Below are positions 16,637 through 25,111 of a stretch of 34,666 bases of DNA, piece by piece. The notes below the pieces were generated by a model. That model was not told where the DNA came from. It searched no databases and saw only the letters and a program-made list of their open reading frames with translations. The DNA comes from Phycisphaerales bacterium (GTDB taxonomy: Bacteria; Planctomycetota; Phycisphaerae; Phycisphaerales; UBA1924): assembly GCA_022072615.1 (NCBI GenBank), contig JAJVHS010000034.1, forward strand, positions 1-34,666. The letters are read 5' to 3'. Numbering within the stretch: position 1 is the first letter of the stretch; each line of letters opens with the position of its first letter. The position numbers and the translations under genes are program-made.

Positions 16637-18009
16637 GATTCCTCCAGGGCGCCCAGGAAGTTCCCGCTCCACTCCTCCACGTCGTGGCGCTTCACGATCA
16701 TCCGCAGGATCGACATGCGGAAACGCTGCTCGGCCTTGGGCAGCGCCAGCGCCCGCTGCATGCTCGTCGCCATTCCCTCCAGGTCATACGGGTTGACCAG
16801 CACCGCCTGCCGCAGCTCGTGCGAGGCCCCCGCGAACTCGCTGAGCACCAGCGCCCCGCCGCCGTCGAACCTCGTCGAAACGTACTCCTTGGCGACCAGG
16901 TTCATGCCGTCGCACAGCGGCGTGACGAGCATGACATCGGCGGCCAGGTACCACGCCGCGAGCTCCTCGCGCCCAAGGTTGCGCCGGAAGTAGTGCACGG
17001 CCACGCTGCCGGGGTGGCTGAACTCGCCGTTGATCCGACCGACGATCTGCTCGATCCGCGTGCGCGTCTGCGCGTACTCGGGCACCGTCTCCCTGCTTGG
17101 GACGGCCACCTGCACCAGCACGCAGCGCTCCGCGGAGAGCCGGTCTGATTCGAGGAGCTGCTCGAACGCCACCAGCCGCGACTCGATCCCCTTGGTGTAG
17201 TCCAGCCGGTCGACGCCCAGGAACATGCGCCGGCCGCCCAGCCGGGCCTTGATCTCCCTGGCACGGCGCTGCACCGCCGCGGTCTGCGCCAGCCGTTCCA
17301 TCTCGCCCGCGTCGATCGAGATTGGGAACGAGTTCACCCGGACCTTGTGCCCGTGGAACGTCAACCGGGCGTCGGTGCCTTCGGCGTCCGCGAGGTGACG
17401 CGCCGCCCTCGAGAAATTCTGCGCGTCCTTCCACGTCTGGAAGCCGACGACATCCGCCCCCAGCAGCCCGTGCACGAGCTCGGCCCGCCACGGCACACGC
17501 GCGAAGATCTCTTCGGGCGGGAACGGGATGTGCAGGAAGTAGCCGATGCGCAGGTCCGGACGCAGCGCCCGGAGCATCTGGGGCACCAGCATCAGGTGAA
17601 AGTCATGGACCCACACCGACCGCCGCTTGGCGACGTGCCGAGCCGCGGCTCGAGCGAACCGGTCGTTGACCTCCTTATACGACTCCCACCAGCTCGCGTT
17701 GAACTCCGCCGGCCGGATCGCGTCGTGAAAAAGCGGCCACAGCGTCCGGTTGCAGAACCCGTGGTAAAAGTGCTCGACGTCCTTTGTCACCAGCCCGACG
17801 GGCTTGATCTTCAACCCCTCATGCTCCATCGACCGGCCCGGCCGCCCGGGCGAACCGTCCCAGCCGATCCAGAGCCCGCCGCGTTTTCGGAGCACGGGAT
17901 CCAGGGCCGTCACCAGGCCCCCCGGGCTCCGTTCCCAGCCACCCGCGCCGCGTCCGGAACGCTTCAGCGGGAGCCGGTTGGCCATGATGACAAGCTGGTG
18001 TTTGGGCAT
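16633..18009 (-). CDS. otsA: Trehalose-6-phosphate synthase (GT20)
   Basis: The enzyme joins glucose from a nucleotide sugar (UDP-glucose in the classical enzyme) to glucose 6-phosphate, giving trehalose 6-phosphate for OtsB. The protein has 458 residues, close to the E. coli length. GT20 landmarks: an N-terminal RLP and GGL loop (NRLP at 11-14, SPGGLVTAL at 28-36), VHDFHLMLVPQML at 134-146, GYFLHIPFPPEEIF, VDRLDYTKGIESRL near 267-279 and the donor-site PLCDGMNLVAKEYV near 364-377. GGALVLSEFAGA follows. The first ATG (18009) has no clear ribosome site; ATG at 17985 (MANRLP) is a possible alternative. It forms an otsA-otsB operon with a 4-base ATGA overlap, and is divergent from the LysR regulator 127 bases away, which could control it. 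Confidence 0.94.
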   Translation of the reverse strand: MPKHQLVIMANRLPLKRSGRGAGGWERSPGGLVTALDPVLRKRGGLWIGWDGSPGRPGRSMEHEGLKIKPVGLVTKDVEHFYHGFCNRTLWPLFHDAIRPAEFNASWWESYKEVNDRFARAAARHVAKRRSVWVHDFHLMLVPQMLRALRPDLRIGYFLHIPFPPEEIFARVPWRAELVHGLLGADVVGFQTWKDAQNFSRAARHLADAEGTDARLTFHGHKVRVNSFPISIDAGEMERLAQTAAVQRRAREIKARLGGRRMFLGVDRLDYTKGIESRLVAFEQLLESDRLSAERCVLVQVAVPSRETVPEYAQTRTRIEQIVGRINGEFSHPGSVAVHYFRRNLGREELAAWYLAADVMLVTPLCDGMNLVAKEYVSTRFDGGGALVLSEFAGASHELRQAVLVNPYDLEGMATSMQRALALPKAEQRFRMSILRMIVKRHDVEEWSGNFLGALEES

Positions 18010-18124
18010 GCGTCGTCGCGATCTCCATGGGTTCCAACAGGTGCCAGAGTGCCGCCCGCCTCGCGACGAACACGATCATCATAGAATAACCATTGGCCAA
18101 GCCGCGGTTCATAGGAAAAAGAGA

Positions 18125-18130
18125 TATACT
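18125..18130 (+). promoter_or_regulatory. Possible -10 element just ahead of the LysR gene
   Basis: TATACT at 18125-18130 lies only six bases before the ATG at 18137. If used, transcription would begin at or next to the start codon, giving a leaderless message. No good -35 was found 16-18 bases upstream. On the other strand, TATGAT (18083-18078) could be a -10 for otsA. The 127-base divergent gap is also where a LysR dimer would be expected to bind. Confidence 0.22.
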
Positions 18131-18136
18131 CCTCCG

Positions 18137-19048
18137 ATGCCCCTGAATATCAACTTCAATCACCTGTACTACTTCTGGTGCGTCGCCCGTCACGGCAGCG
18201 TGACGGCCGCGGCCCGCGAGCTGCGCGTCGCCCAGCCATCGATCAGCGTCCAGATCAAGCAGCTCGAAAAGACCCTGGGTAGTCCGCTGTTCCACCGGAT
18301 CGGCCGGCGGCTCTCGCTGACGGACACGGGCACGACCGTCCAGCGCTACGCCGACGAGATATTCCGCCTGGGGAACGACCTGGTCTCCGCCGCCTCGGGC
18401 AACCACGACCCCTTCGCCGTTCCCATCGTCATCGGCATCAGCGACGCCATGCCCAAGATCGTCATCCGGACGCTCCTCTCGCCCGCGCTGGCGGCCCATC
18501 CGGGCCTGGCGTACGTGTGCCGGGAGTGGCGGCTCGACAACATGATGACCGAGCTGAGCATGCGCCGCATGGATCTGGTACTGAGCGATTCGCCGCCCCC
18601 GGCCGCCGCCAGCCGGGACACGATCACGTACAACGTCGGCGCCACGGGCACGGTCATCTGCGCCGCCCCGGCGCTGGCGCGAAAGCTCCGGCCCGGATTC
18701 CCGCAATCGCTCAACGGCGCGCCCATGCTGCTCCCGGCGGACAACACCGTGCTCCGCAACACGCTCAACACGTGGTTCGAGGCCAACAAGATCCGCCCGA
18801 AGGTCGTCATCGAGGCCGAGGACCGGTCGCTGCTGCATCACTTCGCGGCATCGGGCACCGGCGCCGTGGCGGTGGCCGAGATCACCGCCGACGAGGTGGC
18901 CGCGCAGTTCCAGCTCGACCGCGTGGGCCCGCTCCGCGGCGTCAAGGAGTTCTACTACGCGATCGCGGTCGCTCGCGAGCCGCAGCACCCCGCCGTGGAG
19001 ACCATCTGCGGCGAGGCCAGGCGCCGGTTCCAGGCGTCAGTCGCCTGA
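18137..19048 (+). CDS. LysR-family transcriptional regulator, NhaR-like
   Basis: The protein has 303 residues, the normal LysR size. The N-terminus LNINFNHLYYFWCVARHGS followed by VTAAARELRVAQPSISVQIKQLEKTLGSPLF (split here as HTH plus wing, residues about 20-55) is close to NhaR, the activator of Na+/H+ antiporter genes in enterobacteria. The rest is a substrate-binding-like effector domain. The start at 18137 is set by the conserved MPLNINFNHLYYF; the open frame extends upstream to 17804 only because it runs antisense to otsA. No antiporter gene is in the window, so the NhaR resemblance gives subfamily rather than target. Divergence from otsA-otsB makes trehalose genes one candidate target, and osmotic or ionic stress would fit both; that is inference. 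Confidence 0.88.
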   Translation: MPLNINFNHLYYFWCVARHGSVTAAARELRVAQPSISVQIKQLEKTLGSPLFHRIGRRLSLTDTGTTVQRYADEIFRLGNDLVSAASGNHDPFAVPIVIGISDAMPKIVIRTLLSPALAAHPGLAYVCREWRLDNMMTELSMRRMDLVLSDSPPPAAASRDTITYNVGATGTVICAAPALARKLRPGFPQSLNGAPMLLPADNTVLRNTLNTWFEANKIRPKVVIEAEDRSLLHHFAASGTGAVAVAEITADEVAAQFQLDRVGPLRGVKEFYYAIAVAREPQHPAVETICGEARRRFQASVA

Positions 19049-19087
19049 TCGAACAGTCCGTCCGACATGGTTCCGCCGGCCGGGATC

Positions 19088-19107
19088 GCGGCCGCGCTCG
19101 CGGCCGC
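19088..19107. repeat. GC-only inverted repeat between the LysR gene and glnS
   Basis: GCGGCCGCG (19088-19096) and CGCGGCCGC (19099-19107) are perfect inverted arms separated by CT. It lies 40 bases after the LysR stop. There is no T run, so it is not a standard terminator, but it would form a very stable hairpin that could end or shield a transcript. Confidence 0.45.
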
Positions 19108-19245
19108 TGCGTGCTGGACGCGCGGTTCCCAAGCGACCACGCGTCCGGCGCCGCGCTGCCTTCAGCCGGTCCCCCGCGATCGGCTCCCGCACCGCGCACC
19201 CTCCCACCGCCCCCCTGAATAAGATTCGTCCTTTTCGGAGCCGTC

Positions 19246-21147
19246 ATGTCCAGCCCGACCAGCGACAACCCGACCCCCGACGCCGCGCGATCGCTCAACT
19301 TCATCGAGCAGATCGTCGAGGCCGACAACCAGTCGGGCCGCTGGGGCCTGTGGCCGGCGGGCGGCGCCGCCTCGACGGTCGCCTGCCGCACGCCGTCGAA
19401 GCCCGGCGACGCCTCGCACTCGATCAGCCGGGCCGGCAAGCCGCGCGTGCGCACGCGCTTCCCGCCCGAGCCCAACGGCTACCTCCACATCGGCCACGCC
19501 AAGAGCATCTGCCTCAACCACGGCCTGGCCCGGCGCTACGACGGCGTCTTCAACCTGCGCTTCGACGACACCAATCCCACCAAGGAAGAGCAGGAGTACG
19601 TCGATTCCATCATCCGCGATGTGCGCTGGCTGGGAGGCGACTTCGACCCCACCACCGGTCCCTACGCCGGCGGGCTCTACTTCGCCTCCGACTACTTCCG
19701 CCAGATGTACGACTTCGCGGTCGAGCTCATCAAGAAGGGCAAGGCGTACGTCTGCCACCTCTCCGCCGAGGAGGTGAGCAGGCGCCGCGGCACGCCGCAG
19801 ATCCCGGCCACCTCCCCCGACCGTGACCGGCCCGTCGAGCAGAGCCTGCGCTTCTTCGACGAGATGCGCCGCGGCGTGCACCCCGACGGGTCGATGACGC
19901 TCCGGGCGAAGATCGACCTGGCGTCCCCCAATTTCAACATGCGCGACCCGGTGATGTACCGCATCGTGCACGAGCACCACCACAACACCGGCGGCGACTG
20001 GTGCATCTACCCGATGTACGACTGGGCGCACGGGCTCGAGGACTCGCTCGAGGAGATCACACACTCGATCTGCACGCTGGAGTTCGAGAACCACCGGCCG
20101 CTCTACGACTGGTTCATCAACGCGATCAACGAGGGCCGCACCGACGACGGGTCGGGCCCGTGGGGCCGGAAGATCCACCACCCCCAGCAGATCGAGTTCG
20201 CGAAGTTCCGCCCGAACTACACCGTCCTGAGCAAGCGCAACCTGCTCAAGATGGTGCAGGACAAGGTCGTTTCCGGCTGGGACGACCCGCGCATGCCGAC
20301 CATCAGCGCCCTGCGCCGCCGGGGCTGCACGCCCGAGGCCCTCCGCAAGCTGATGGAGGACGTCGGCGTGAGTAAGGTCGAGAGCATGATCGACCTCGTC
20401 CGCCTCGAGAACGCCGTGCGCGACCACCTGAACAAGACCGCGCCCCGGGCCATGGCGGTGCTCCGCCCGCTGAAGGTCGTCATCGAGAACTGGCCGGAGG
20501 GCAAGGTCGACCAGCTCGACTATGTCATCAACCCCGAAGACCTCGAACGCTCCGGCGAGAGCGCCAAGCGCAAGGTCCCCTTCTCGCGCGTTCTCTACAT
20601 CGAGCAGGACGACTTCATGGAGAACCCGCCCAAGAAGTTCTTCCGCCTCGCGCCGGGGAACGAGGTCCGCCTGCGCTGGGCGTACATCATCAGGTGCACC
20701 GGCGTGACCAAGGACGCCTCCGGCGCCATTACCGAAGTCCGCTGCACCTATGACCCCGCGACGCGCGGCGGCGACATCCCCCTGGGGCCCGACGGCAAGC
20801 CCATCCGCAAGGTGCAGGGAACGATCCACTGGGTGAGCGCCGAGCACGCCGCGTCCGCCGAGATCCGCCTGTTCGACCGCCTCTTCAAGACCGAGGAGCC
20901 CGGCTCCGCGACCGGCAACTGGATGGACGACCTGAACCCCAGCTCGCTCGAGGTCGTCCGAGCCTTCATCGACCCGCATGTGGCGCAGACCGCCCGGTAC
21001 CACGCCGATCGCGGCGAGGGCGACCGCTTCCAGTTCGAGCGCCTCGGCTACTTCTGCGTGGACAAGGACTCCTCCCCCGGCAAGCTTGTGCTGAACCGCA
21101 CCGTCACGCTCAAGGACACCTGGGCGAAGGAAGCGGCAAAGAGCTGA
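19246..21147 (+). CDS. glnS: Glutamine--tRNA ligase
   Basis: The cytoplasmic enzyme charges tRNA-Gln directly with glutamine. It has 633 residues, longer than the E. coli enzyme. The HIGH box is PPEPNGYLHIGHAK (HIGH at 81-84), the KMSKS-type loop is VLSKRN near 326-331, and FDDTNP, DWCIYPMYDWAHGLED and the C-terminal beta-barrel anticodon domain (RVLYIEQDDFMENPP, then GTIHWVS) are present. Between the conserved NFIEQIVEADN (18-28) and RTRFPPEPNG lies an extra segment of about 38 residues (roughly 30-67), rich in G, A and S, where most GlnRS proteins have only a few residues. The start at 19246 has GGAG five bases upstream. Bacteria with GlnRS usually do not depend on the transamidation route for Gln-tRNA, although a GatCAB may remain for Asn. 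Confidence 0.95.
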   Translation: MSSPTSDNPTPDAARSLNFIEQIVEADNQSGRWGLWPAGGAASTVACRTPSKPGDASHSISRAGKPRVRTRFPPEPNGYLHIGHAKSICLNHGLARRYDGVFNLRFDDTNPTKEEQEYVDSIIRDVRWLGGDFDPTTGPYAGGLYFASDYFRQMYDFAVELIKKGKAYVCHLSAEEVSRRRGTPQIPATSPDRDRPVEQSLRFFDEMRRGVHPDGSMTLRAKIDLASPNFNMRDPVMYRIVHEHHHNTGGDWCIYPMYDWAHGLEDSLEEITHSICTLEFENHRPLYDWFINAINEGRTDDGSGPWGRKIHHPQQIEFAKFRPNYTVLSKRNLLKMVQDKVVSGWDDPRMPTISALRRRGCTPEALRKLMEDVGVSKVESMIDLVRLENAVRDHLNKTAPRAMAVLRPLKVVIENWPEGKVDQLDYVINPEDLERSGESAKRKVPFSRVLYIEQDDFMENPPKKFFRLAPGNEVRLRWAYIIRCTGVTKDASGAITEVRCTYDPATRGGDIPLGPDGKPIRKVQGTIHWVSAEHAASAEIRLFDRLFKTEEPGSATGNWMDDLNPSSLEVVRAFIDPHVAQTARYHADRGEGDRFQFERLGYFCVDKDSSPGKLVLNRTVTLKDTWAKEAAKS

Positions 21148-21218
21148 GCGCGACGGGCCGCAAGCGCCAGCGAGCGCGTTGCACTGATCAGGCCCGACGC
21201 GAAAGCGCACGCTCACCA

Positions 21219-21689
21219 ATGATCCGCTCCGCCACCGCGTCCGACGTCCCCGCAGTCCTCCCCATGATCCGGGCCATCTGCTCGCTCCACGAGGCGTGGG
21301 ACGCGGCTCGGTACGGCATGCTCGACGACGTTGTCGCGCGGTACGAGCGCTGGCTCCCGCAGCGAGCACGCGACCCGCGGAGCGTCTTCCTGGTCGCCGA
21401 GTCGCAGGACCACCTCACCGGCTTCCTCGTCGGCGAGGTCCTCGACAACATCCCGATCTACCGCGTGCGCGAGTACGGTTTCATCCACGACATGTGGGTC
21501 GACCCGGCCGCTCGGCGCTCGGGCACCGGCCGGGCACTCCTTGCCGCCGCGATCCAGCGCTTCAAGGACATCGGCGTCGAGCAGATCCGCCTCGAGACCG
21601 CGCTCGCCAACGACGCGGCTCGGAAGCTGTTTGAATCATGCGGCTTCCGCACGTCCACGATCGACATGCTTCTTTCGCTGCAGGAATGA
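21219..21689 (+). CDS. GNAT-family N-acetyltransferase
   Basis: The protein has 156 residues and spans one complete GNAT domain. It begins MIRSATASDVPAVLPMI, the usual first strand and helix, and contains the acetyl-CoA loop in FIHDMWVDPAARRSGTGRALL (the RRSGTG segment matches R/Q-x-x-G-x-G/A) and the late motif LETALANDAARKLFESCGF. Such enzymes move an acetyl group from acetyl-CoA to an amine; the substrate cannot be read from the sequence. It lies 71 bases after glnS on the same strand, with no obvious ribosome site. The spacer contains GCGCCAGCGAGCGCG. Its end almost meets the convergent zinc-ribbon gene (10 bases apart). Confidence 0.88.
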   Translation: MIRSATASDVPAVLPMIRAICSLHEAWDAARYGMLDDVVARYERWLPQRARDPRSVFLVAESQDHLTGFLVGEVLDNIPIYRVREYGFIHDMWVDPAARRSGTGRALLAAAIQRFKDIGVEQIRLETALANDAARKLFESCGFRTSTIDMLLSLQE

Positions 21690-21699
21690 CCCCGCCGGA

Positions 21700-21915
21700 T
21701 CAGTGCCGGCGGAACTCTTCCCCGATCCCGTCCACGAACAGCTCGACGCGACCGCACCGCGGGCAGACATACACGTCGAAATGCTCGCGGTTGGTGAACA
21801 GTTCTCCCAGGTCGCCGAGCACGAATCCCCAGCCCCGCGTTCCCTCGTGGAACTTCTTGGTGCCGACATAGCTGAGCTCGGTCTCGCAGCGCGGGCAGGT
21901 CATTGGGCTGTCCAT
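21700..21915 (-). CDS. Small zinc-ribbon protein of unknown function
   Basis: The protein has 71 residues. It has two CxxC knuckles, TCPRCETEL near the N-terminus and VCPRCGRVE after residue 50, separated by about 40 residues, as in a rubredoxin-like zinc ribbon. Between them is a conserved-looking block, GTKKFHEG then LGELFTNREHFDVY. There is no signal peptide or membrane segment, so it is probably cytoplasmic and metal-binding. ATG at 21915 is taken as the start; ATG at 21903 (MTCPRC) is an equally possible one. The next minus-strand gene upstream, the M29 aminopeptidase, ends 115 bases away, so the two may share a transcript. Its role is unknown. Confidence 0.75.
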   Translation of the reverse strand: MDSPMTCPRCETELSYVGTKKFHEGTRGWGFVLGDLGELFTNREHFDVYVCPRCGRVELFVDGIGEEFRRH

Positions 21916-22030
21916 GGCGGCAGTCTACCCGCGACACGGACCCCCGCGCCGCGCGCTCAGATGTCCCAGGCGGATCGCGGTCGATCGGCCCCGTCGAAGG
22001 AACCGATCCGTCCAGCCCGGCTGCGGGCGG

Positions 22031-23197
22031 TCAGTTTCCCGGCCACCCTTCCTTCACGAACTTCCCGTCTCGGTGGAAGACCTCCCCGTCAGCCTCGATC
22101 GTCCCGCCCGGAATGCCCGGGGCCGGGCGGAGGTCGCACACCATGTCCCAGTGGAGCCCGCTGGTGTTGGCGTTCCCGCTCTCGGGGTACCCCGCCCCCA
22201 CCGCCGCGTGGAATGTCCCGCCGATCTTCTCGTCGAAGAGCGTGTTGTTGCTGAAGTCCGTGATCGAGTAGTTGGTCCCGATCGCAATCTCGCCCATGTT
22301 CCTGGCGCCGTCGTCCTGGTCGAGCATCTTGATCAGGAAGTCCTCACCCTTGGAAGCAGTCGCGTCGACCACGCGCCCGCCGCGGAACTTCAGGCGCACG
22401 CCGTGGACCTCGCGGCCCTGGTAGACCGCCGGGAAGGTGTAGTTGACGTGCCCGTCAACGCCGAACCCGCCGGGCGGCATGGTCGGACCCGCGAACACCT
22501 CGCCGTCGGGGAAGTTCTCGCGCCCCGCGCAGTTCTGCCACGTCGCCCGGGAGACATCGACCATCAGGTCGGTCCCGTCGTGGCCGTCACGAGCCGGCGC
22601 TCGGAACCGCAGCATCTTCTTCCCGTTCAGGAAGTCGCACACCTGCTTCTGGCGGTCCTCGATCTTGCGCCACGCTCCCGCCGGGTCGGGCAGGTGAAGC
22701 AGCCCCGCCCCGTACACGAACTCCTCGTACTGCGAAAGGCTCATCTCGGCGTCCTGGGCATGGCCGTGGGTCGGGAAAACCGTCCCGCACCAGCGCATCT
22801 TCCCTTCCGCGGCCCGCTGCATGGTGGTCGAGATGAAGGGCTTGCGAGCCTGCTGCAGCAGGGCGAGCTTGGCGGGTTCGAACCGGGACAGGCTCTTGGT
22901 GTTCGCATCCGACCACAGCGAAAAGTGCACGTCGATGGTCTCGGCGTAGTGCAGGTGGACGGGATGGCACCGGGTGACCTGCTCGGGGGTGCCGTACCTG
23001 AGCAGCGACTCCGAAAAGTGCGTTGTCCTGAGCATCCACACCGGGTCGCCGCCCGCCTTGATGATCGCTTCGCCCAAGGCCTCGACGAGCGGCAGGGCCT
23101 CGGGCTCGGCCATGATCCCGACGACATCTCCCCGTTTCACCCTGGCCGAGTAATGCACAAGAACGTCGGCGAGCCGATCGATTCTGGGATCGCGCAT
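22031..23197 (-). CDS. M29-family metallo-aminopeptidase
   Basis: The enzyme removes N-terminal residues from peptides using two divalent metal ions and is cytoplasmic. The protein has 388 residues, against about 410 for AmpS or aminopeptidase T. All expected metal ligands are visible: E233 in PDGEVFAGP, E303 in MGEIAIGTN, H330 in GGTFHAAVGAGYPESG, H349 and D351 in HWDMVCD; Y337 corresponds to the catalytic tyrosine. The N-terminal domain (RIDRLADVLVHYSARVKRGDVV) is also typical. The start at 23197 is preferred over 23221 because GGGAG lies seven bases before it and MRDPRIDRLA is the family-like beginning. It is divergent from the ParA-type gene across a 370-base gap. Confidence 0.93.
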   Translation of the reverse strand: MRDPRIDRLADVLVHYSARVKRGDVVGIMAEPEALPLVEALGEAIIKAGGDPVWMLRTTHFSESLLRYGTPEQVTRCHPVHLHYAETIDVHFSLWSDANTKSLSRFEPAKLALLQQARKPFISTTMQRAAEGKMRWCGTVFPTHGHAQDAEMSLSQYEEFVYGAGLLHLPDPAGAWRKIEDRQKQVCDFLNGKKMLRFRAPARDGHDGTDLMVDVSRATWQNCAGRENFPDGEVFAGPTMPPGGFGVDGHVNYTFPAVYQGREVHGVRLKFRGGRVVDATASKGEDFLIKMLDQDDGARNMGEIAIGTNYSITDFSNNTLFDEKIGGTFHAAVGAGYPESGNANTSGLHWDMVCDLRPAPGIPGGTIEADGEVFHRDGKFVKEGWPGN

Positions 23198-23568
23198 GGG
23201 AGACTCCCTTCTGAACCTCACTGTACCGCTGCCACTGCTGTGAAAGGATGGGGAGAAACCCCGCGCTCGATCGCCGACCGGCGAGCCGCAGCAACGACGG
23301 ACGCGGCGCCGGCGCGCACGACCCTGACGCAGTTGCTTCGACTTCTGCCCGACACAATCCCTTGTGATAACAGGGAGTTCTCCCTACCTGTTCGAACATT
23401 GTCAATTGTGGAACCGTTCAAGCAAATTCCGATACATTGGCCCAGAGGGCAAGCGAGCACGGTTGATCGGCTTGGTCCGTCCGGTCTGGACGCGGTCGAT
23501 CTTCGGGACTCTCGGGGGAGGGACGGCACGCCGGCAATCGGCCGTCGTGCCAGAGGGGACCCGTCTCA
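23198..23568. other. Divergent regulatory gap between the M29 peptidase and parA-type genes
   Basis: A 371-base gap with a noticeably AT-richer middle (about 23330-23450), as expected for divergent promoters. It holds a partial palindrome at 23369-23392 (listed separately) and a TTGTCA at about 23400 with no good -10 partner. A purine-rich site, GAGGGGAC at about 23552-23559, lies 9-12 bases before the GTG at 23569 and supports that start. No small gene was found. Confidence 0.4.
23369..23392. repeat. Imperfect palindrome, possible operator
   Basis: AACAGG at 23369-23374 is mirrored by CCTGTT at 23387-23392, and a nested GGGAG / CTCCC pair (23373-23377 and 23380-23384) lies inside it. The two pairings partly compete. 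It is in the AT-rich part of the divergent gap and could be a protein-binding site for either gene. The sequence alone does not show which protein would bind. Confidence 0.35.
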
Positions 23569-25029
23569 GTGCGCACTGTCGCCATTGTCAATCAGAAGGG
23601 TGGTTGCGGCAAAACCACCACCGCCATCAGCCTTGCCGGTGTGTACGCCTCGCAAGGCCTCCGTGTGCTGCTCGTCGACATGGACCCGCAGTCCCACTGC
23701 GCGGCGGGCCTGGGAATTCCGGAAAAACGCATCGACCTCGACATCTCCGACGCGCTCGTCCCGCCCAACGGCCACGCGATCGATCCCGCTCGGCTTGTCT
23801 GGCGTCCGAGCCGCAACCTGGACCTCATTCCCAGCCGCATGCGGCTCGCCGGTCTTGAGGCGCCGCGCGGGGGCCTGGCCGACCGCGAGGATCGCCATCG
23901 CCGCCTGGCGTCGGTGCTGACTCGGATCGCCGATCAGTACGACCTGTGCCTCGTCGACTGCTCGCCCGCCATCGGCCTGCTGACGTACAACGCCCTGGCG
24001 GCCGCGAACGCGGCGCTCATTCCCGTGGAGACGGGCTTCTTCTCGCTCCAGGGTGCGGCCCGGCAGGTGTCGACGGTTCGAACCATGGCCCGCCACCTGT
24101 CGATCCCGCTGCGCACGTGGATGGTGGCGACGCTCCACGACCCCGGGAGCGGCCTGGCGGGCGACCTCTTCGGCGAGCTCACCCGCCGCTTCGGCGACGC
24201 CGTCTGCCCGCACACCATCCGCCGCGACCTGCGTCTCAAGGAAGCCGCATCCATCGGCAAGACCATCACCCAGTACGCGCCGGACTCCATGGGTGCCGAC
24301 GACTACACCGCCGTCGCCGCCTGGCTCAAGCCGCGCCTGTACGCCAAACCCGACCCGGCGCCTCACGCCGAGCCGGAACATGCCGAAGTGCATGATGGCG
24401 AAGATCTTCCGATCAACGGCGTCGTCCAGGTTGTCTCGAATGTCGAGCCCGCCGGGCTCGCCCAGCGGCTGGCGAGCAGCACGGGGAACTCGGCCCCCGC
24501 CGCCAACGGCGTCCGGACCGACCCGGTTTCCGTCGCCGAACAGATCGCCGCCGACCTCCGGGCCCGAGCCGCAACCCGAGCCGAGGAAATGGCCCGGCTG
24601 GCCCAGAAGCTCGCGGGCCGAGGAGCGGCCGCAACCGCCACCGCCGAGATCGCCCAGTCGCTCACCCTGCTCGCCGAGCCCAAGCTCCAGGTCGCCCGCC
24701 CGCCCGTCAACCTGTTCATGGGGTGCCGCCAGACCAATTCCGGCGCGCTCTTCGTCATCCCCCTCACGATGGGCTCGACCGCCGCCGTCGCCGGCGATTT
24801 CAACGGATGGTCGCCCGACCGCCACGCGATGAAGCCCAATAACGAACTCGGCGTCTTTGAAGTGTGCATCCCGCTGCCGCCGGGCCGATACACCTACCGC
24901 CTCGTGATCGACGGCAAATGGCAGATCGACCCCTTCAACCCGACGACCGAGCCGAACCCCTTCGGCGAATCCAATAATGTCCTGACGATCGAACCGCGGG
25001 CCCACGCGATGCCCGCGACCTCGCACTGA
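23569..25029 (+). CDS. ParA-type ATPase fused to a CBM48/AMPK-beta-like glycogen-binding domain
   Basis: The protein has 486 residues and starts at GTG. Residues 1-260 are a full ParA/MinD-type ATPase: deviant Walker A KGGCGKTT at 10-17 with the signature lysine K10, VDMDPQ at 37-41, VDCSPAIG at 129-136 and the usual YNAL...ALIPVETGFFSLQG segment. ParA proteins dimerise with ATP, coat DNA or membrane and position plasmids, chromosomes or organelles. Residues 260-390 form an Ala-rich linker with a likely helix (about 321-350). Residues 392-475 match the isoamylase-N/AMPK-beta carbohydrate-binding module: AGDFNGW at 408-414, YTYRLVIDGKWQIDP around 441-455 and NNVLTIE at 469-475, with both glucan-contacting tryptophans (W414, W451) kept. 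No ParB or parS-like repeat is nearby. The next gene, 91 bases on, encodes a degenerate relative. A role in placing glycogen or other glucan bodies is inference. Confidence 0.88.
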   Translation: MRTVAIVNQKGGCGKTTTAISLAGVYASQGLRVLLVDMDPQSHCAAGLGIPEKRIDLDISDALVPPNGHAIDPARLVWRPSRNLDLIPSRMRLAGLEAPRGGLADREDRHRRLASVLTRIADQYDLCLVDCSPAIGLLTYNALAAANAALIPVETGFFSLQGAARQVSTVRTMARHLSIPLRTWMVATLHDPGSGLAGDLFGELTRRFGDAVCPHTIRRDLRLKEAASIGKTITQYAPDSMGADDYTAVAAWLKPRLYAKPDPAPHAEPEHAEVHDGEDLPINGVVQVVSNVEPAGLAQRLASSTGNSAPAANGVRTDPVSVAEQIAADLRARAATRAEEMARLAQKLAGRGAAATATAEIAQSLTLLAEPKLQVARPPVNLFMGCRQTNSGALFVIPLTMGSTAAVAGDFNGWSPDRHAMKPNNELGVFEVCIPLPPGRYTYRLVIDGKWQIDPFNPTTEPNPFGESNNVLTIEPRAHAMPATSH

Positions 25030-25111
25030 AACCTCTCTCGCGACCACGGGTGGGTGGCCGCAAGACGAGCGACACGAATCTCACAACCGGAGCCATGGTG
25101 GGGCTCCCGAC

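Noticed and set aside
21148..21218. GCGCCAGCGAGCGCG in the glnS-GNAT spacer as a member of a dispersed intergenic repeat family
   Set aside because: Only one clear copy is in this window, so a repeat family cannot be supported.
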